From the NCBI GenBank assembly GCA_902626065.1, contig CACODT010000007.1, positions 1 to 61,325 of the forward strand: a DNA stretch of 61,325 nucleotides, in the 5' to 3' direction. This DNA is from an uncultured Candidatus Actinomarina sp. (GTDB taxonomy: Bacteria; Actinomycetota; Acidimicrobiia; Actinomarinales; Actinomarinaceae). The position numbers and the translations under genes are program-made. Every line of letters begins with the position of its first letter. Positions within the stretch are counted from its first letter, which is position 1. A model generated the notes under the pieces. That model was not told the DNA's origin and made no database searches. It saw only the letters and a program-made list of their open reading frames with translations. Positions 17,589-26,991 of this stretch are shown here, one piece after another.

Positions 17589-18860
17589 TTATCTAATTAT
17601 ATTTTGGTTTCTTTCTGGTCCAACAGATATATATTTAATAGGAACATCGATAAATTCTTCAATAAATTCAATATATTTTTTAGCATTTTCAGGAAGCGCA
17701 TCATATTTCCTAATTTTAGAAATGTCTTCATCCCAACCCTCGAACGATTCATAAACAGGCTCACACTCATCTAAAATTTCATCAATTAATGGATAATCTG
17801 TGATTTTTTTATCTTCAAATTTATATCCTACGCATACCTTTATTTCCTCAAGGCCACTTAAAACATCCAATTTTGTTATAAATAATTGACTTAAGGAGTT
17901 AATCCTTTTCGAATATCGTAATGAAACTAAATCTAGCCATCCACATCGTCTCCTTCTGCCAGTTACTGTTCCAAACTCAGCTCCTTTTTCAATCATGTAG
18001 TCACCAACTTCATTTTCTTGTTCAGTTATGAATGGACCAGTACCAACTCTTGATATGTAGGCTTTAGTTACGCCAACAACATGTTCAAAATTTAAAGGTC
18101 CAATTCCAGACCCAGTAGCTGCATTGCCTGCACTTGTATTCGAACTTGTTACAAAAGGATATGTTCCATGATCAATATCAAGAAGAGTGCCCTGAGCTCC
18201 TTCAAATAAGATTTCTTTATTTTCTTTTACTGAATTGGATATAAACAATGAAGTGTCCTCTGCAATTGATGAAATAAGTTCCTTGTATTTTTTATACTCG
18301 TTAACTACCTCGTCAAACTTAATGGGAGTTCCACCGTAAATTTTTTCAATAATTTGGTTTTTTTCTTCAAGGTTGTTTTTTAATCTTTCATTAAATTTAT
18401 CTTCAGATAAAAAATCTTGTATCCGGATTCCTTTTCTTTGTATCTTATCTCCATAACAAGGCCCGATACCTTTTTTAGTAGTTCCAATTTTTTTATCACC
18501 TAAACTCTCTTCAATTAATTCATCGAGAATTTTGTGGTATGGCATGATTATGTGTGCATTGTATGAAAGTTTTAATTTAGTGGTGTCTATATTTTTATTA
18601 TTTAAAGTTTCAATTTCATTTTTTAAAACTTCAAAATCAATTACACACCCTGAACCAATGACTGGAGTACATGATTCATACATCACTCCCGATGGGACCA
18701 TAGAAAGTGCAAATTTTTCATCACCTATAACAATTGTGTGACCAGCGTTATTGCCACCCTGAAAACGAACTACAAGATCAGCTTTTGATGCAAAAAAGTC
18801 TGTGACTTTACCCTTGCCTTCATCGCCCCACTGAGCGCCTAAAACAATGGTAGTTGACAA
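17589..18860 (-). CDS. purA: adenylosuccinate synthetase
   Basis: This enzyme joins IMP and aspartate using GTP in the first step from IMP to AMP. The N-terminal GAQWGDEGKGK P-loop-like motif, GNNAGHTIV, GTTKKGIGP and GTVTGRRRRCGWLD are present. I place the start at TTG 18860 because an AAGGAG Shine-Dalgarno lies five bases upstream and the protein then begins (M)STTIVLGAQWGDEGK, like its relatives. A longer reading from ATG 18899 adds 13 atypical residues. The 423-residue length is normal. Confidence 0.96.
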   Translation of the reverse strand: MSTTIVLGAQWGDEGKGKVTDFFASKADLVVRFQGGNNAGHTIVIGDEKFALSMVPSGVMYESCTPVIGSGCVIDFEVLKNEIETLNNKNIDTTKLKLSYNAHIIMPYHKILDELIEESLGDKKIGTTKKGIGPCYGDKIQRKGIRIQDFLSEDKFNERLKNNLEEKNQIIEKIYGGTPIKFDEVVNEYKKYKELISSIAEDTSLFISNSVKENKEILFEGAQGTLLDIDHGTYPFVTSSNTSAGNAATGSGIGPLNFEHVVGVTKAYISRVGTGPFITEQENEVGDYMIEKGAEFGTVTGRRRRCGWLDLVSLRYSKRINSLSQLFITKLDVLSGLEEIKVCVGYKFEDKKITDYPLIDEILDECEPVYESFEGWDEDISKIRKYDALPENAKKYIEFIEEFIDVPIKYISVGPERNQNIIR

Positions 18861-18901
18861 CTTTTCTCCTTGAATTACAACAATGGATAATACATGCATT
18901 T

Positions 18902-18931
18902 TTGACGTATAGAAAGATTTTTCTATCTAAT
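18902..18931 (+). promoter_or_regulatory. candidate sigma-70-type promoter of the amino-acid transporter operon
   Basis: TTGACG at 18902-18907 is followed after 17-18 bases by (A)TCTAAT (to 18931), a good -35 and a fair -10. This lies in the 182-base divergent gap between purA and the binding-protein gene and leaves a leader of about 100 bases. No other clear element is seen in the gap apart from the AAAGGAG ribosome site before 19043. Confidence 0.4.
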
Positions 18932-19042
18932 AATTAAATTAATTTGTAGCTAAATCAAATAAAGATTAAATTAGTACTTAGACGGGAACTCAATTACTAG
19001 TTAATCGTTTTCCTGTCTGCTTTTATATAAAAGGAGAAAACA

Positions 19043-20116
19043 TTGAGTAAAAAAGCAATCGTTTCTTTACTTGTTCTTTCCATGGTTGCTGTAGCTTGTG
19101 CTACAGATACAACTGAGGAAGTAGCAGTTGAAGAAGAACACGATCACTCAGATGAATCTACACTAGACGAAGTTCTTGAAAGAGGATTTCTTAAGTGTGG
19201 AATCAGTACTGGTGCTACCGGATTCAGTGAGCAAGCTGATGATGGATCCTTCGGTGGATTTGATGTTGATTTCTGTTACGCAGTGGCAGCTGCTGTATTC
19301 GGCGACTACAGTAAAGTCGAATTCAAGCAACTTACATCTGCAGAGAGATTCACATCTTTAGCAGCTGGTGAGGTCGATGTTCTTTTTAGAAACACAACTT
19401 GGACTCAAAGCCGTGACACAGAGTTAGGTAATGACTTCGGTCCTACAACCTACTTTGATGGTCAGCAATTACTTGGTAGAAAAGCAGACGGTATTACCGA
19501 AAGCTCTACTCTAGCTGATATTGACGGACTAAGAGTATGTACAAATGCAGGAACTACAACCGAAAAGAATATTACTGAAGGTGCAGGACTTGCTGGTGCA
19601 ACAATCGAACTTGTTACAGTTGAAGCTTTCGCAGAAGCTGTTGACAAATTCATTGCAGGTGAATGTGATATTATCACAACTGATGGTTCAGCACTTGTTG
19701 GTAGAAGAGCAGTTAATGATGCTCTAAATGACTGGGTAATTTTCCCAACATCACCAATTTCAAAAGAGCCATTAGGTCCTACATATAGATCAAATGACAG
19801 TACCTGGGCAGACGTAGTCAACTGGACAGTTTACGCTACAATCATCGCTGATGAGTATGGTGTAACTAGTGCAAACGTTGACTCTGTTGATACAGATGCA
19901 CTTCCAGAGCTTGGAAGATTATTTGGTGCAAATGATGGAGAGCTTCAAACAAAGATGGGTCTAGATGCAAAAGCATTCTATAACGTTATCAAGCAAGTTG
20001 GTAACTATGATCAAATCTACTCAAGAAACCTAAATCCATTAGGTCTCTTTAGAGAAGGTGGAGCTAACGATCGTTGGACAAACGGTGGGTTAATTTACGC
20101 ACCTCCTGCAAGATAA
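19043..20116 (+). CDS. amino-acid ABC transporter substrate-binding lipoprotein (AapJ-like)
   Basis: This 357-residue periplasmic-type binding protein of the AapJ/BztA family captures general L-amino acids. It starts at TTG 19043 behind AAAGGAG, with a signal peptide ending in a lipobox-like AVAC (Cys19), so it is probably lipid-anchored. An acidic linker rich in Glu/Asp/His/Ser follows, then family blocks RGFLKCGISTGATGFS, GFDVDFCYAVAAAVFGD, SAERFTSLAAGEVDVLFRNTTWT and LGPTYRSNDSTWADVVNW. Its codon use looks richer in C-ending codons than its neighbours, consistent with high expression. It is first in an operon with two permeases and an ATPase. Confidence 0.93.
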   Translation: MSKKAIVSLLVLSMVAVACATDTTEEVAVEEEHDHSDESTLDEVLERGFLKCGISTGATGFSEQADDGSFGGFDVDFCYAVAAAVFGDYSKVEFKQLTSAERFTSLAAGEVDVLFRNTTWTQSRDTELGNDFGPTTYFDGQQLLGRKADGITESSTLADIDGLRVCTNAGTTTEKNITEGAGLAGATIELVTVEAFAEAVDKFIAGECDIITTDGSALVGRRAVNDALNDWVIFPTSPISKEPLGPTYRSNDSTWADVVNWTVYATIIADEYGVTSANVDSVDTDALPELGRLFGANDGELQTKMGLDAKAFYNVIKQVGNYDQIYSRNLNPLGLFREGGANDRWTNGGLIYAPPAR

Positions 20117-20139
20117 TTTAATTATCTTTATATAAATGT

Positions 20140-20163
20140 AAAAGGGGCTGAAAAGCCCCTTTT
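20140..20163 (+). terminator. intercistronic GC hairpin after the binding-protein gene
   Basis: A perfect 10-bp stem AAAAGGGGCU / AGCCCCUUUU closes a GAAA tetraloop 24 bases after the binding-protein stop. Its own 3' arm supplies the short U tract. In ABC operons such a hairpin partially terminates or protects the upstream message, giving more binding protein than permease. It lies 39 bases before the permease start. Confidence 0.75.
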
Positions 20164-20201
20164 GCTTTGTAAGTCCCTTATTTATTTGATAAAATTTTAT
20201 A

Positions 20202-22001
20202 ATGAAAAGCGCTCTTAAATATTTGCTATTTTTTAGAAATGTTGTTTTTTTAAAATGGCTGAGCCAAGTAGTTTTTTTAGTTGGTTTTATAAGTATTGTT
20301 TTAAGGTATTTAGGAAACGCATCAACTAATTTTGCATCCACAAATATAGCATTCTCATGGGACTTTTTGGGAGAAACACCAGGTGTTTCTATCGCAGAAG
20401 GAATGTACACACTTCCAGTTTCTGGTTTACAGATGTTACAAGTTGGAATGTTAAATATGCTTAGAATCACAGTTACGGGAATTTTTGCAGCAACAATTCT
20501 CGGAACATTGCTTGGTATCGCAAGACTTTCAAAAAATTATATTGTTGAAAAAAGCGCAACAGGAATATTAGAAATTGTGAGGAATGTTCCTCTGTTAGTC
20601 CAAATTCTTTTTTTTCAAGCTTTAATACTTACTTTACCGAGATTAGAAGTTTCAGAAATTGGAACATATACGTTTCATGCAAGTGCAAAAGGCTTGGCAT
20701 TTCCATGGCCAAATAGAGAACCTAATGCAATTCTCTTTATGGTTTACTTTGTTTTAGTTTTATACATTGCCAACCAGATATTTAAATGGCGAGTTAGAAC
20801 TCTTGAAAAAGAAGGAAGAGAAACATACCCAACATTATGGGCTGTGGTATCTTTTATCGTACTAATTGTTATTGGTTGGTTTGGTGGTTTTAGGGTTGTT
20901 GGAGTAATTGGTCTAATTGCAGGATTTATTTCAACTGGCTTAGAAAGCGTTCCAGGAATTTTTTATCAGATTTTATTTTCATTAATTACAGTTCTAATAG
21001 GTTTCAGAGTCACAAAAAGATTTATTGATAGTAAAAAATCCGAAGAAGCACAGGGTATTTATAGTGACGATGATTATTTCAAAATAATATTTAATGTCTT
21101 GATCGTTGTTTTGCTAGTTTTTCTTTTCCTTACTTCGTTTGGAGCAGGCATTTCTAATTTTCTAGTGGGAGATGAACTTACTTACAAAGCTGATTGGGGG
21201 CTTCCACAACTTTTTCATGGTATTGAAAATAAATTATATTGGTTCCCAATGCATGATGTTGAAATTGAAAAAGAAAATGTAGAAATGAAGAAAGCAGAGA
21301 TAATTAATTGGGTAGTAGAACCAGGATCAGTAGTAGAAGTTGGAGACAAAATTGCGGACGCTTACATAATTAGAAAGCCTAATGAAGAAAAAATAGAGTA
21401 TGAAATTTTAGCTAAGTATGCAGGCACTATTGAGACACTTTATATCGAAGAAGGTAAATCACTTAAAGTTGGTGAAGAATTTTATGAAATCCAAGTAACT
21501 GATGGTGATCCTTTCACATTATCAAGACCAAGAATTGAACAAACAGGTACTACAAAATTTAAGAGATATTCCGATGACTATGGTAAAAAGTTGTCTGTCG
21601 GCTATTTTGCAACCTGGGTAGGGGTTGTCTTATACACAGCAATATTTATATCTGAAGTTGTAAGAGCTGGAATTATGGCTGTCGCAAAAGGGCAATCTGA
21701 GGCTGGACTATCATTAGGCTTCAGAAGAAGCGCACTGTTGAGACTAATTGTTATACCACAGGCAATTAGAGTAATGTTGCCTCCTATGGGTAATCAATAT
21801 TTGAACCTTGCAAAAAATACTTCATTAGGTATAGCTGTAGCTTTCCCTGAAATTGTTGCTGTAGGTCAAACTTTATACAACCAGGAGGGACAAACTTTAC
21901 CTGTATTTATTGTCTGGATGATATTTTACAGCACAGTAAGCTTGACAATTTCAAGCATTATTAATTTTTACAATAGAAAACTAAAGATTGTTGAGAGATA
22001 A
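20202..22001 (+). CDS. amino-acid ABC transporter permease (AapQ-like) with lipoyl-like insert
   Basis: This His/Glu/Gln/Arg-type permease forms half of the membrane channel. The N-terminal part (1-150) has the AapQ start with MLNMLRITVTGIFAATILGTLLGIARLS and EIVRNVPLLVQILFFQALIL. The C-terminal part (about 465-599) has the EAA coupling loop AGLSLGFRRSALLRLIVIPQ. At 599 residues it is about 200 longer than AapQ (about 400). The extra central part (about 205-460) has several more membrane segments and, at about 355-432, a stretch shaped like a biotinyl/lipoyl domain (EIINWVVEPGSVVEVGDKIAD ... AKYAGTIETLYIEEG ... VGEEFYEI) without the modified lysine motif. The next gene starts on the following base. 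Confidence 0.9.
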   Translation: MKSALKYLLFFRNVVFLKWLSQVVFLVGFISIVLRYLGNASTNFASTNIAFSWDFLGETPGVSIAEGMYTLPVSGLQMLQVGMLNMLRITVTGIFAATILGTLLGIARLSKNYIVEKSATGILEIVRNVPLLVQILFFQALILTLPRLEVSEIGTYTFHASAKGLAFPWPNREPNAILFMVYFVLVLYIANQIFKWRVRTLEKEGRETYPTLWAVVSFIVLIVIGWFGGFRVVGVIGLIAGFISTGLESVPGIFYQILFSLITVLIGFRVTKRFIDSKKSEEAQGIYSDDDYFKIIFNVLIVVLLVFLFLTSFGAGISNFLVGDELTYKADWGLPQLFHGIENKLYWFPMHDVEIEKENVEMKKAEIINWVVEPGSVVEVGDKIADAYIIRKPNEEKIEYEILAKYAGTIETLYIEEGKSLKVGEEFYEIQVTDGDPFTLSRPRIEQTGTTKFKRYSDDYGKKLSVGYFATWVGVVLYTAIFISEVVRAGIMAVAKGQSEAGLSLGFRRSALLRLIVIPQAIRVMLPPMGNQYLNLAKNTSLGIAVAFPEIVAVGQTLYNQEGQTLPVFIVWMIFYSTVSLTISSIINFYNRKLKIVER

Positions 22002-23804
22002 ATGAACTTAGATTATAAAAAATCATTAGCTTGGCTTAAAGAAAACTTATTTTCTTCGATTCCATCTTCAATACTTACGGTAGTAACAATCTATTTTGTA
22101 TTGGGTTTCTTTAGAGGGTTATTTGGTTTTGCAATGGCATCTGATAAGGATTGGTTATCTGTCTTAAACAATATGCAGCTTTATATGGTTCAAGCGTATC
22201 CGGAAGAAGATTTTATTCGAGTGTGGATATCTGTCGGGTTAGCTCTTGTTTTTGCTGGAATGTCTATAGGGTTATGGAAAAGCACGGAAGAATCGTCATT
22301 ATCTGATGTATTCTCAAAATTTCTAAGAGTAAGTTTAGCTTTTCTTTTCTTTACCGTTGTAGCACCTACATTCTCAAGTGTTACTGATAACGATGGGCTC
22401 ATCCAAACAGAAGAGTCATTTCCAATGGACACACGTTTACAACTTCTTATTCCTTCAGCAATTTTAGTTATAGTATTTTTCGTATTAAAAAATTTGAATC
22501 TTAATTACAAATTCAATAAATCAGACTTATTGTGTTTTTATTTGGCAATACCAATAGTTTTATTGTGGATTGTAAAGCTCCCCACAATACAGCTTGATAG
22601 TAGTAATCAAAGAATAATTCCTGACCCTTTAATGCCAATTGCTGATACCACAAAGATACCTTGGACCATCATTTTTGGATTATTTTTAGGTTTTTATTTT
22701 ATAGGCTCTAGATTCAAAGATTCAAAAAACATGAAGAGAACAATGTCTATATCATGGGTTCTTTTACCACTGTTTATTTTTTCATGGATTTTTAAAAAGC
22801 CAGAAATAGATCTTCCAACAATTCTTGGTCAAGATATACCAATTTTTATTGGAATCTTTCTAATTGGAGCGTTAACAATCACATTTATAAATAATCCTGT
22901 TGTCGAAAAATATTTTTCTGCTTACTTAGGGATTCTTATAGCCATTACAGGAATATCACTCTTCATCTCTATCCCTATCCTTCTAAAGTCAGCACTCTTA
23001 CTGCTTGTATTGTTCACTATTGTAATTCCGGCTGTTTCTTCGTCTTCCAAAGGGAAGAGGAATCTTATCATTGTTTGGGGGGTCTCCCTTTTTACTTTAG
23101 CTGTTTTAATTCGTGGAGGGTCATCAGATACTCAGATTATTGTTCAGCAACAAAGTATTTTTGGTGGTTTTTCTCTGACCTGGCTTCTTGCTATATTTGG
23201 TACTTATGTCTCATTTCCTTTAGGGGTTTTATTAGCACTAGGAAGAAATTCTAAGTTACCCATTGTGAGACTTGTATGTACAGGAATTATTGAGTTAACT
23301 CGTTCAGTTCCATATATAACGTGGCTGTTTTTTGCAAGTGTTACAATGGCAGTTTTCTTACCAGAGGGCGTAAATTTTGAGTTAGTTGTAAGGGTACTAA
23401 TGGTAACTGCATTTTTTAGTGGAGCATACTTTGCAGAAAATATTAGAGGAGGTCTTCAATCAATTCCAAAAGGCCAATACGAAGCTGCAGATGCAATCGG
23501 AATGAGTCCTTTTCAAAAAACTTCCTTGATTGTTATGCCTCAGGCATTGAGAGCAATAATTCCAACCCTTGTAAGTAGTGCAATTACGGCTTTTAAAGAT
23601 TCTAGTTTGGTTACAATAATTGGCTTAATCGATTTTCTCACAATTGGTAAAGTTATAATTGGAACCCAATCAATACCTGTAAATTTTGTTGGTCACGACA
23701 GGGAGAATTTATTATTCATAGCATTTTTTTACTGGATATTTACATTTACTCTATCTAGAAGAAGCATGAAAGTTGAAAAAAGATTAGGATTAGGAGAAAG
23801 ATAA
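22002..23804 (+). CDS. amino-acid ABC transporter permease (AapM-like), enlarged N-terminus
   Basis: This is the second permease of the Aap-type importer. The transporter core is C-terminal (about 385-595): TWLLAIFGTYVSFPLGVLLALGR, GIIELTRSVPYITWLFF and the EAA loop EAADAIGMSPFQKTSLIVMPQ. The first ~380 residues hold roughly ten further hydrophobic segments, against a much shorter region in typical AapM (about 360-390 residues total), so this permease is also about 200 residues larger than usual. It abuts the preceding permease and is followed after three bases by the ATPase. Confidence 0.9.
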   Translation: MNLDYKKSLAWLKENLFSSIPSSILTVVTIYFVLGFFRGLFGFAMASDKDWLSVLNNMQLYMVQAYPEEDFIRVWISVGLALVFAGMSIGLWKSTEESSLSDVFSKFLRVSLAFLFFTVVAPTFSSVTDNDGLIQTEESFPMDTRLQLLIPSAILVIVFFVLKNLNLNYKFNKSDLLCFYLAIPIVLLWIVKLPTIQLDSSNQRIIPDPLMPIADTTKIPWTIIFGLFLGFYFIGSRFKDSKNMKRTMSISWVLLPLFIFSWIFKKPEIDLPTILGQDIPIFIGIFLIGALTITFINNPVVEKYFSAYLGILIAITGISLFISIPILLKSALLLLVLFTIVIPAVSSSSKGKRNLIIVWGVSLFTLAVLIRGGSSDTQIIVQQQSIFGGFSLTWLLAIFGTYVSFPLGVLLALGRNSKLPIVRLVCTGIIELTRSVPYITWLFFASVTMAVFLPEGVNFELVVRVLMVTAFFSGAYFAENIRGGLQSIPKGQYEAADAIGMSPFQKTSLIVMPQALRAIIPTLVSSAITAFKDSSLVTIIGLIDFLTIGKVIIGTQSIPVNFVGHDRENLLFIAFFYWIFTFTLSRRSMKVEKRLGLGER

Positions 23805-23807
23805 TTT

Positions 23808-24536
23808 ATGAGCATTATTAAAACTAACGATGTAAAAAAATGGTTTGGAGACTTCCAAGCACTCAAAGGTATATCAATGGAAGTTCAAGAAGGTGAAGTA
23901 TTAGTTATTTGTGGACCATCAGGATCGGGAAAATCAACATTCATTAGATGTATTAATAGATTAGAGCAGCATCAAGAAGGTGAAATTATTGTTGACGGTA
24001 TTGAACTAACTAACGACCTTAAGAATATAGAGGCAATTAGATCAGAGGTAGGGATGGTTTTTCAAAGCTTCAATCTTTTCCCACACTTAACAGTGATGCA
24101 AAACATTACTCTTGCACCAATTTGGGTAAGAAAAAAAAGTAGAAGTGAGTCAGAAGAAAAAGCAATGGAACTTTTAAACAGAGTTGGAATTCCAGAACAG
24201 GCCTCAAAATTCCCAGGCCAACTATCAGGTGGCCAGCAACAAAGAGTTGCAATCGCTAGAGCTTTAGCAATGGAACCAAAAATAATGCTTTTTGATGAGC
24301 CAACATCGGCTCTTGACCCAGAAATGATCAAAGAAGTATTAGATGCGATGAAAGAACTAGCTTTATCTGGAATGACAATGATTGTTGTTACTCACGAAAT
24401 GGGATTCGCTAAAGAAGTTGCAGATAGGGTAATGTTATTTGATGAAGGCCTAATGGTTGAGGAAAATACTCCTACAGAATTTTTTGATAATCCACAAAAC
24501 GATAGGACAAAGCTTTTCTTGAGCCAAATTCTCTAG
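23808..24536 (+). CDS. amino-acid ABC transporter ATP-binding protein (AapP-like)
   Basis: This 242-residue ATPase powers the importer. Walker A GPSGSGKS is at 36-43, the Q-loop in [16 protein letters not shown], the ABC signature LSGGQQQR at 139-146, Walker B IMLFDEP near 159-165, and the switch histidine in VVTHEMGF (His196). [14 protein letters not shown] is the polar-amino-acid (GlnQ/AapP) subfamily form. It is the last gene of the operon; its stop overlaps the convergent peptidase gene by 4 bases. Confidence 0.95.
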   Translation: MSIIKTNDVKKWFGDFQALKGISMEVQEGEVLVICGPSGSGKSTFIRCINRLEQHQEGEIIVDGIELTNDLKNIEAIRSEVGMVFQSFNLFPHLTVMQNITLAPIWVRKKSRSESEEKAMELLNRVGIPEQASKFPGQLSGGQQQRVAIARALAMEPKIMLFDEPTSALDPEMIKEVLDAMKELALSGMTMIVVTHEMGFAKEVADRVMLFDEGLMVEENTPTEFFDNPQNDRTKLFLSQIL

Positions 24537-25672
24537 AGTTGATCCCACAGATTTTTTTCTGCTAAATCAATAATTGTTGCACCCATTCCATAAGCTCCAT
24601 CAAATATAGCTTTATGACCACCATCTTTAATTGTAGCTGCTGCAAATTCAGGCTGATGATTGACTGCATCTCCTGAGTCGATAGATAACATTGGATGGAT
24701 AGATGGCATTGCAAATGATATATTCCCCATATCAGTTGAACCTAAACCAAGTTGTGTAGGATCTTGTAAAGGCATATCTCTACCAATATCATTACAATTT
24801 TCCATAAACAATTTGAACATAGTTTCATTATTTACAATTTCTTGATATCTAAAGTCTGGTGAAGTAACATCTGATTTACATTTTGTTGCAATAGCAGCTC
24901 CATTTACGAAATTTAAAAAATCTTGTTCAAGTTTGTTAAGACCCTCTTCATTTAAAGATCGAAGATACCACTCTGAGGAAGTATAGGATGGAATGATATT
25001 TGGTTTTAATCCTCCATCTTTAATAACTCCATGCATTCTGTCAGTTCTTAACATTTGTTGACGATATGTAGATGCATTTACAAATAGTTGTATTTGGGCA
25101 TCTAATGCATTTATTCCTTCTTCTGGAGCGCCAGCAGCATGTGCATCCTTACCAAAGAATTCAACTTTATATTGTTGGATTGTAGAAAAAGTTGGATTGG
25201 CAACATCATAGGGGCCTGGGTGGATCATCATAGAACATTCTGCATCTTCAAAAGCTCCATTGTCTAATAATATTATTTTTCCACCTCCACCTTCTTCAGC
25301 AGGTGTCCCAAGAAGTTTTACTCTAATACCTAATTGGTCGACAAGATTTCTAAGACCTAATCCCGCTCCGATAGAACAAGTTGCAATTATATTATGTCCA
25401 CAAGCATGTCCAATTTCTGGCAATGCATCATATTCAACACAAAGAACAACAAGTGGCCCGTTTTTACCAAATGTAATATCAAAAGCTGTATCAAGATTAT
25501 GAGTTGGATACGATACCTTAGGATCATATTTTTTGATAAAGTTAACAAGATATTTAGAAGTTTTAAATTCTTCAAAGCCAAGCTCTGGATTATCATACAT
25601 CCAATCATTTACTTCAATGAGATTATTGTGCAATGATTCCAATTCAGATTTAAACTGTTGTTTAATTGTCAT
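24533..25672 (-). CDS. M20 family metallopeptidase (AbgB/PM20D2-like amidohydrolase)
   Basis: This 379-residue M20 dipeptidase/aminoacylase-type hydrolase has metal-binding blocks [19 protein letters not shown] and [16 protein letters not shown], then the dimerisation domain with [19 protein letters not shown] and the late GSTDMGN. The N-terminal [20 protein letters not shown] is typical of the AbgB / PM20D2 group, which cleaves aminobenzoyl-glutamate or beta-alanyl/omega-amino dipeptides. The substrate is not determinable here. Convergence with the amino-acid transporter fits a nutritional role. It overlaps the next minus-strand gene by 4 bases. Confidence 0.88.
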   Translation of the reverse strand: MTIKQQFKSELESLHNNLIEVNDWMYDNPELGFEEFKTSKYLVNFIKKYDPKVSYPTHNLDTAFDITFGKNGPLVVLCVEYDALPEIGHACGHNIIATCSIGAGLGLRNLVDQLGIRVKLLGTPAEEGGGGKIILLDNGAFEDAECSMMIHPGPYDVANPTFSTIQQYKVEFFGKDAHAAGAPEEGINALDAQIQLFVNASTYRQQMLRTDRMHGVIKDGGLKPNIIPSYTSSEWYLRSLNEEGLNKLEQDFLNFVNGAAIATKCKSDVTSPDFRYQEIVNNETMFKLFMENCNDIGRDMPLQDPTQLGLGSTDMGNISFAMPSIHPMLSIDSGDAVNHQPEFAAATIKDGGHKAIFDGAYGMGATIIDLAEKNLWDQL

Positions 25673-26934
25673 GAGTCAAGCTTAGTAAAATATTCTAAAT
25701 TATACGAAGAGGAAACATTCCAGACTATCCAGTCTAGATTCTTATCTTCAGCAGCTCTGATATTCTCTTGAACCTCAAAATCTGAATGCCAAAAACCCTG
25801 TAGAAATGGTCTAAGTTTAACCTCTTGAACGCCTCTATTTAATGCATCATCTAAAGCAGAAGTAATGACTCCGTATGGATTTCTGTTCGGGTTTTGATAA
25901 CCAAAAGACCCTTTACTGTAGTGTGACGGGTATACCATTGGGGACAAAAAGTCTACATTCTCAATAATTGTCTCAAGATTTTGACCAATTCCTCCATCAA
26001 ATTTATTTGTTAATATAAAACCAAATACATCTGCCGAAACAAAACACCCAATACCGTTTATTTCTTCCTTAGCTTTCATTAGAAAAGTATTTATATTTTT
26101 TATTCTGTTTTCAAAGTTATTTTCTTCTTTAAAAGTCATATATTGATAGTTTGAATCTGGATATCTAATGTAATCAAATTGAATTTCATCAAAACCCAGC
26201 TGACATGCTTCTTTGGCTATATCAATTACGTAACTTCTTGCTTTTTCACTCCCAGGATCAACAAAATATTGATCATTTTGGGAATATATCTTTTTTTTAT
26301 ATGAATCAAATACTGCTTCATCTGGATAGCTCTTTGCAAATAACGGATCCTGGAAAACAACAACTCTTCCAATTAAATAAAGATCATTTTTATCTTTTAA
26401 TTTTCTTAATGTCTCGCGATCATATTTGCTTCTAATATTAGACATTTCTTCAGAAATGGTATTTGTCGTATTAAATAAAATGTGACCATTATCTGTCTTC
26501 ACATCAATGACAAGGCTATTGACATTTGTTTTATCAACAATATTCAAAATATTTTCTAACTTTGATTCATTTGTCATATGGTATCCATTGACATAAATTC
26601 CTCTAATTCCACCATGTGTTTCTTTGTACTTTGAAAATTTTTGCTTCTTAATTAAAAAAGTTATTTCTTGATTTAATACAATTAACTCATCATTTAAATC
26701 CGATATTAATTTAGCACTATACATCTGTTCTTCTTTATTGATATTTTTGCTTACGTTATCTGATTCAAAGGTTTTTATAATTTTTGAAATCTCTATATCA
26801 GTGTTTGATTTATAGACTGTTGTGTTGGTAACTATTTCATCTTTTGATATCTCATTATTGATATCTCTTGAATAGAAATTTGTAATGGCAAATGCCAAAA
26901 CAAATACAAGAAAAAAATTTGTTACCCTGTTCAT
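25669..26934 (-). CDS. putative glycoside hydrolase (DUF4015 family), membrane-anchored
   Basis: This 421-residue protein has an N-terminal hydrophobic segment (NFFLVFVLAFAITNFY) acting as signal or anchor, a coiled linker, then a TIM-barrel-like DUF4015 domain: GGIRGIYVNGYHM, NSLVIDVKTDNGHILF, LIGRVVVFQDPLFA, GFDEIQFDYIRYPDS, DFLSPMVYPSHYSKG and KLRPFLQGFW. The acidic residues in EIQFDYIRYP resemble the glycosidase active-site strand. It probably acts on an extracellular or cell-wall polysaccharide. The function is unproven in the family. Its TAA overlaps the peptidase start. Confidence 0.82.
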   Translation of the reverse strand: MNRVTNFFLVFVLAFAITNFYSRDINNEISKDEIVTNTTVYKSNTDIEISKIIKTFESDNVSKNINKEEQMYSAKLISDLNDELIVLNQEITFLIKKQKFSKYKETHGGIRGIYVNGYHMTNESKLENILNIVDKTNVNSLVIDVKTDNGHILFNTTNTISEEMSNIRSKYDRETLRKLKDKNDLYLIGRVVVFQDPLFAKSYPDEAVFDSYKKKIYSQNDQYFVDPGSEKARSYVIDIAKEACQLGFDEIQFDYIRYPDSNYQYMTFKEENNFENRIKNINTFLMKAKEEINGIGCFVSADVFGFILTNKFDGGIGQNLETIIENVDFLSPMVYPSHYSKGSFGYQNPNRNPYGVITSALDDALNRGVQEVKLRPFLQGFWHSDFEVQENIRAAEDKNLDWIVWNVSSSYNLEYFTKLDS

Positions 26935-26991
26935 TTTCTTATTTTAAGAATACTTATTAATTTCTTACAAAGCTAGTTTTATAATGTCTAT

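Noticed and set aside
19462-19821. 119-residue antisense frame within the binding-protein gene
   Set aside because: It is a shadow frame opposite a highly expressed-type gene with no start signal.
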